From the NCBI GenBank assembly GCA_018398815.1, contig CM031611.1, forward strand, positions 45,488,800 through 45,552,799: a stretch of DNA of 64,000 nt, given 5' to 3'. A model generated the notes under the pieces. That model did no database searches. It worked only from the letters and a program-made list of their open reading frames with translations, and was not told the origin of the DNA. A program made the position numbers and the translations under genes. Origin of the DNA: Conus ventricosus (Eukaryota > Mollusca > Gastropoda > Neogastropoda > Conidae). Position 1 is the first letter of the stretch; each line of letters begins with the position of its first letter. Below, piece after piece: positions 1 to 64,000 of this stretch.

Positions 1-670
1 CACATACATCTATGTACTGGCTGCATCTATGTAACTGGCTAGCTAACTTTCCCCTTTTGTACATTATTCCCCACACATACATCTATGTACTGGCTGCATC
101 TATGTAACTGGCTAGCTAACTTTCCCCTTTTGTACATTATTCCCCACACATACATCTATGTACTGGCTGCATCTATGTAACTGGCTAGCTAACTTTCCCC
201 TTTTGTACATTATTCCCCACATATACATCTATGTACTGGCTGCATCTATGTAACTGGCTAGCTAACTTTCCCCTTTTGTACATTATTCCCCACACATACA
301 TCTATGTACTGGCTGCATCTATGTAACTGGCTAGCTAACTTTCCCCTTTTGTACATTATTCCCCACACATACATCTATGTACTAGCTAGCTAACTTTTCC
401 CCTTTGTACATTATTTCCCACACAGACATCTATGTACTGCCTAGCTAACTTTCCCCTTTTGTACATTATTCCCCACACATACATCTATGTACTAGCTAGC
501 TAACTTTTCCGCTTTGTACATTATTTCCCACACAGACATCTATGTACTGCCTAGCTAACTTTCCCCTTTTGTACATTATTCCCCACACATACATCTATGT
601 ACTGGCTGCATCTATGTAACTGGCTAGCTAACTTTCCCCTTTTGTACATTATTCCCCACACATACATCTA
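1..670. repeat. 73-bp satellite/minisatellite, left block
   Basis: A 73-bp unit beginning cacatacatctatgtactgg and ending with cattattcccca is repeated head to tail, with shorter 57-60-bp variants from about 365 on. The block continues past the left window edge. The same array resumes at 1647, showing that the intervening 976 bp is an insertion. Confidence 0.9.
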
Positions 671-935
671 GTAGAAAGAAACTCGTGGAGAGCGTGGCAG
701 CAGAGAGTCCTCAGAAGAGAAGCCCCCTTCAAGCAAGTGTTTCGGCCCTTATCTCCTGACACTCTAGGGGGGTTGGGCCACACCCGGTTCATGACTCCGG
801 GTGTCCCTCTGCTGCCCTTTTTTTTTCCCCCATCTTGGGACGAGCCATGGCTGGGATTCGAACCCATGACCCTCTGGACATGCTCATTTTCTACTTAATG
901 ACTCGCGCTTTAACCACTGAGCCACAGGGACACCT
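671..935 (-). mobile_element. tRNA-derived SINE-like unit
   Basis: On the minus strand the sequence starting near 935 has an A box (tggctcagtggttaaag) and, about 50 nt on, a B box (gggttcgaatccc), the internal RNA polymerase III promoter of tRNA-derived SINEs. An unrelated body of about 170 nt follows. It is joined to the LINE fragment at 940-1646. Confidence 0.6.
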
Positions 936-967
936 GATATTTGTAGGGAAATTAAGCCTTATGAAGT

Positions 968-1646
968 TCACTTTTGTTCCTCCTTGACCAGATCCAGCTT
1001 GAACACCTCTCTGCCGCTTCTGCCATTGCTTTTCAGGGCTCTGGTTTTTTCCTTCCCTGCAACTGAGAGCTGTTTCATGAGGCTGTATGCAGACGTTCCT
1101 ACAAATCCCCTAGCTCCAATTTCTGCAGTGAGGACTTTGACCTGATAGCCTTCTCTCCTCAGGCTGTTTGCCAGATCAGCATACTTTTCAGTCTTGTAGA
1201 TTTGAGCTGCCTCCATTCTGTTCTCATATGGCACCGTGAGCTCGATCATGATCAGCTGCTTGGTTGACTTAGAGTGGACTACTATGTCTGGTCTCATGCC
1301 ACTCTTGCTGATGATCTCTGGGTGACTCTTCCATTCTGGGAGGTCTGCAGTGCACTCCCAGTCATCTGCCCCATCCAGCAGACTCTGCCTGCATGTTTCG
1401 AGTGGCACTGTTGTTCTTGGCCATGATTTGCTGCCTCCTGCCGTGAAGAATGTTGCGGGTGCTTTTGGAGTCCTGATTCTCCCTTTTGTGGTGTTGGTAC
1501 TAGCCCAGACTACTTGTACAATCTCTTTGAGCACTTGGTTGTGCCTCCATGTGTACCTTCCTTGAGCCAGGGCTACTTTACATGAGCTTAGAACATGCTC
1601 CACTGTTTGTTTTTCATGGCAGAGGGGGCATGCAGGATCGTCTGTT
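968..1646 (-). pseudogene. 3' fragment of non-LTR retrotransposon ORF: zinc knuckle and restriction-like nuclease
   Basis: The open frame reads about 220 codons to the stop near 968. It starts with DPACPLCHEKQTVEHVLSSC, a C-x2-C...H-x4-C knuckle. Further on is RPDIVVHS...LIMIELTVPYENR, a PD-(D/E)xK-type nuclease signature, with KYADL and EIGARGF after it. This arrangement is known from the C-terminal ends of restriction-like-endonuclease retroelements. The reverse transcriptase part is absent, so the copy is 5' truncated. The clade cannot be fixed from this piece. Confidence 0.6.
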
Positions 1647-2130
1647 TACATCTATGTACTAGCTAGCTAACTTTTCCCCTTTGTACATTATTTCCCACAC
1701 AGACATCTATGTACTGCCTAGCTAACTTTCCCCTTTTGTACATTATTCCCCACACAGACATCTATGTCACTGGCTAGCTAACCTTCCCCTTTTGTACATT
1801 ATTCCCCACACATTCATCTAGGTACTGCCTAGCTAACTTTCCCCTTTTGTACATTATTCCCCACACATTCATCTAGGTACTGCCTAGCTAACTTTCCCCT
1901 TTTGTACATTATTCCCCACACATTCATCTAGGCACTGCCTAGCTAACTTTCCCCTTTTGTACATTATTTCCCACACAGACATCTATGTACTGGCTACATC
2001 TATGTAACTGGCTAGCTAGCTTTCCCCTTTCATACATCACTCCCACATACACATTTATGTACTGGCTAACCGTCACCTTTTATTCATCACCTCCTCACAT
2101 TCATCTACGTACTGGCTAATTACCTGTCCC
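1647..2130. repeat. 73-bp satellite, right block
   Basis: The same catctatgtactgg/ctagctaactttccccttt units resume directly after the insertion and become progressively more divergent to about 2130, beyond which only faint copies remain (to about 2260). Confidence 0.85.
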
Positions 2131-2454
2131 CACTTGTACATCATCCCCTACACAGACATTTATGCTCTGGCTAGCAGTCCCGCATTATACATCACCCAAA
2201 CACATGATATCTATGTCCCAGCTAGCCTACTGTCCCGAGTTGCACATCACCCCCCACACATATTTCATCATGTTATATTGAGTTGTTGGGTGGAACCTTA
2301 TGCTGTACAGCATGTTATATATCTTATTGTATTGTAAACAGTGTTCACGTACTGTACAGCACAATATACTGTTTTGTTGCTTGTGTCCATGTACCTATTA
2401 CATTACATGACCTTCTCATGTGATAATTACGTACAGACATTCCATAACTGATTG

Positions 2455-2735
2455 CAAAGTGAGGTGACTGCAGGTGGAAATCTAAACAAATTTTTAATGT
2501 AATTAATAGAGAACCACCAAGACAACATAGACAAATGAATCACAAGACAAAACACGACGCGTTTCAATAGAGAACCACCAAGACAACATAGACAAACGAA
2601 TCACAAGACAAAACACGACGCGTTTCGACCTCTTAGGTCTTCTTCAGGCAAGATACAAAACACTCAGGACAACGAAAACGAACGAGCAATCACTTATATT
2701 CATCCAATTCGGTGCAAGATGGGCGGTTCGCTATT
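2455..2735 (-). repeat. CTGAAGA...GAAAC dispersed repeat, copy 1
   Basis: The minus strand carries cctgaagaagacctaagagg followed by tcgaaacgcgt, flanked by a conserved head (caccgaattggatg) and a tail ending in tgcagtcacctcac. A segment of about 60 bp (aatagagaaccaccaagac...) is tandemly doubled at 2505-2626. Related copies lie at 17140, 17430 and 28985. Confidence 0.75.
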
Positions 2736-2975
2736 AATTACGTTTAAAATTTGTTCCATAACTGGACTTTTAACAGCATTACACTGTATTGCATAATGCT
2801 GTACAGTGTGGTAAATTACGTCCATGCATTGTATTGCATAATCTTCTATTGTGTTGTTGACTGCGTGTCCTTGTACTATATTGCATCAAACTGTATTGTT
2901 AACAGTGACCTCACACACCATAAACACACCCACACACATATATCCCCCCTCACATACCCGCCACCCCCCCGCCCC

Positions 2976-2977
<2 letters not shown>

Positions 2978-3031
<54 letters not shown>

Positions 3032-3090
3032 AAACACACACACAGAGACATATACATCACACACCCACACCCATACACACACACATTCAC
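2978..3090. repeat. (CA)n microsatellite
   Basis: Nearly pure (CA)n at 2978-3030 followed by interrupted CA-rich sequence up to the donor of the TM10 exon at 3094. Confidence 0.95.
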
Positions 3091-3094
3091 CTAC

Positions 3095-62672
<59,578 letters not shown>

Positions 62673-62702
62673 CTGCAAAACACCCACACATAAATGAACA
62701 GC

Positions 62703-62704
<2 letters not shown>

Positions 62705-62756
<52 letters not shown>

Positions 62757-62866
62757 CATGAACAGTATTAAAACGTCCTTAAAAAATCTGAAAAAGCTCA
62801 ACCCCTTGGGGAGCAACATTTGTTAAAAATATTTTTAAATTTAGCACTTCATTTTAAAATATTTTT

Positions 62867-62912
<46 letters not shown>
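62705..62912. repeat. Two (AT)n microsatellites
   Basis: (AT)n at about 62707-62753 and again at 62872-62910, separated by AT-rich sequence, in the intron right of exon a. Confidence 0.95.
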
Positions 62913-62914
<2 letters not shown>

Positions 62915-64000
62915 GAGATCTCTATAGACATTGGTTCATATCCTGTTTTCTTCATGAATCATTTTCTATTAATGAGCTCTCTGTTTCACTAAATATGCTT
63001 GCTATGTCAAACTCTTGCAAACAATGGCCAGTTTGCAAGCTGTGTTCCACCAAAGTTTCATGACTACCGCTTCACAGAAAAGCCATGTGAAAAAATCTTA
63101 ACACATATAGCTTCAGTGTGGAACAAAAATAAAACCAGATGATAGGCCACACAGCGCAAAAACCTCACAAGACATGTTATGAAATGTATGGCAATATAGT
63201 GAAAGGAATGATACTACGGCTGTGCACATGGACCAGATTAAATGCTTTTTTAGAGTGTCTTTATGCCGAATAGTTACAAAGATTTAGTCAAACAGCACTA
63301 ACAAACTGGCCACAGCTTGCAGGAGGTTGATTTAGTACAGAATATGATGCCAGACAAGACATGACAAAACCAGCCTAAAATTTTGCTTGTGTTATGTTGG
63401 TTTGTGTGAAAACATGCTTTTGAATATTTTCATTTAATGGTTCATGAGTCAAGGGGCAGCAGCATGCAGCACTGTCTGCTGGGGTTGCCCCTATCAACTT
63501 GTATGTGTTGTACATGCGTTGCTAATCAGAACCTTGCTTCGTTGAGCAATTAGTTTGATGATTATACATGTTGTTCTGGAATAGAACTTAGAAACAGAGA
63601 CAGAGACAGACAGACAGACAGACAGAGAAAGAGACTTAGACAGCGAGTTTGTGTTAAGATATCTCTACTTCAGTCTATCTGTTCTTCACAGCAGTCCCCA
63701 AGCCAAAAACACCAACAGACATAGCTCTGATCCTAACCCAAATTGCTACTTTTCCCATTCAGATAGTCCTATCTTGCAAATATTATTACTGTAGGAAAAT
63801 ACAGAGCTGATTAAACACATATGAAATCTTCCGCAAGACCTGGTCAATCACTGAAAATGACTACTCAGTCTGGTGTGCGCACTTACAGAAAATACATGTA
63901 ACAGACCAAACTTTCTTGTGCTTCTTGGAAATATTTCTGATGAATTACTCTATACTTAATACCTGTCAAAGTCTTAAACTCATTTTCATCCTTCAGCTAA
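62913..64000. other. Upstream intron, no exon found to the window edge
   Basis: AT-rich intron of the ATPase gene. The exon with the catalytic Asp and TM4 should lie beyond 64000. A short (CAGA)n is at 63603-63628. Confidence 0.5.

Larger units (their letters stand above)
671..1646 (-). mobile_element. Composite non-LTR retrotransposon/SINE insertion with 8-bp target duplication
   Basis: The segment interrupts the 73-bp satellite and is bounded by tacatcta at 663-670 and again at 1647-1654, a likely target-site duplication. Read on the minus strand it holds the C-terminal part of a retrotransposon protein, a short spacer, and then a tRNA-like promoter unit. A single duplication around the whole segment suggests it arrived as one unit. 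Confidence 0.65.

Overview
The window is animal (metazoan) nuclear DNA. It has short coding exons with GT/AG splice sites, very long introns, dense CA/TG, GA and ATC microsatellites, many minisatellites, tRNA-derived SINEs and a DIRS-type retrotransposon. The SINE tails and repeat load look like a marine mollusc, probably a gastropod, but that is an impression from repeat style and not a demonstrated assignment.

One host gene can be supported. It lies on the minus strand and runs across almost the whole window, from 62672 down to 3095. I assembled 16 consecutive exons (62611-62672, 62021-62165, 61294-61389, 46552-46732, 44548-44668, 42543-42667, 41136-41326, 24410-24597, 23426-23468, 22555-22664, 21212-21308, 16535-16607, 9174-9321, 6504-6649, 5310-5398, 3095-3184), about 1.9 kb of coding sequence or roughly 635 codons. 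The product is a P5B-type P-type ATPase of the ATP13A2/ATP13A3 family (lysosomal/endosomal polyamine transporters). The window starts at the TGTLTED part of the phosphorylation motif and continues through the N domain, the rest of the P domain (TGD, ARMAPDQK, GDGAND) and TM5-TM10. The 5' exons (N-terminus, TM1-4, A domain, catalytic Asp) lie beyond the right edge, and the C-terminal tail exon(s) beyond the left edge. Splice phases agree at every junction except around exon 46552-46732, which carries several frame breaks.

The introns are made mostly of repeats. From left to right: a 73-bp satellite at 1-2030 interrupted by a composite LINE/SINE insertion; minisatellites beside the exons at 3.1, 5.3, 9.3 and 21.2 kb; a GA/GT tract at 15.8-16.5 kb; inverted or dispersed copies of a CTGAAGA...GAAAC repeat; minisatellites at 22.0, 26.0, 29.2, 30.5 and 32 kb; a TIR-bearing non-autonomous transposon at 33185-33864; an ATC-rich region at 42.7-44.3 kb; a complete-length but frame-broken DIRS-like element at 48852-55475 inside another satellite; and a 600-bp repeat present twice (35.26 and 57.22 kb).

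The most unusual observation is that several minisatellites of this gene contain the gene's own splice junctions. The array at 19.6-21.2 kb repeats the last ~22 nt of exon 21212-21308 plus its 5' splice site. The array at 9.3-14.8 kb repeats the 3' splice site and first 8 nt of exon 9174-9321 more than a hundred times. Partial copies of both ends of exon 42543-42667 flank that exon. Both large arrays stay open in frame with the adjoining exon, so alternative use of the copied sites could add protein repeats. The long open frames in the arrays are otherwise repeat artefacts and not separate genes.
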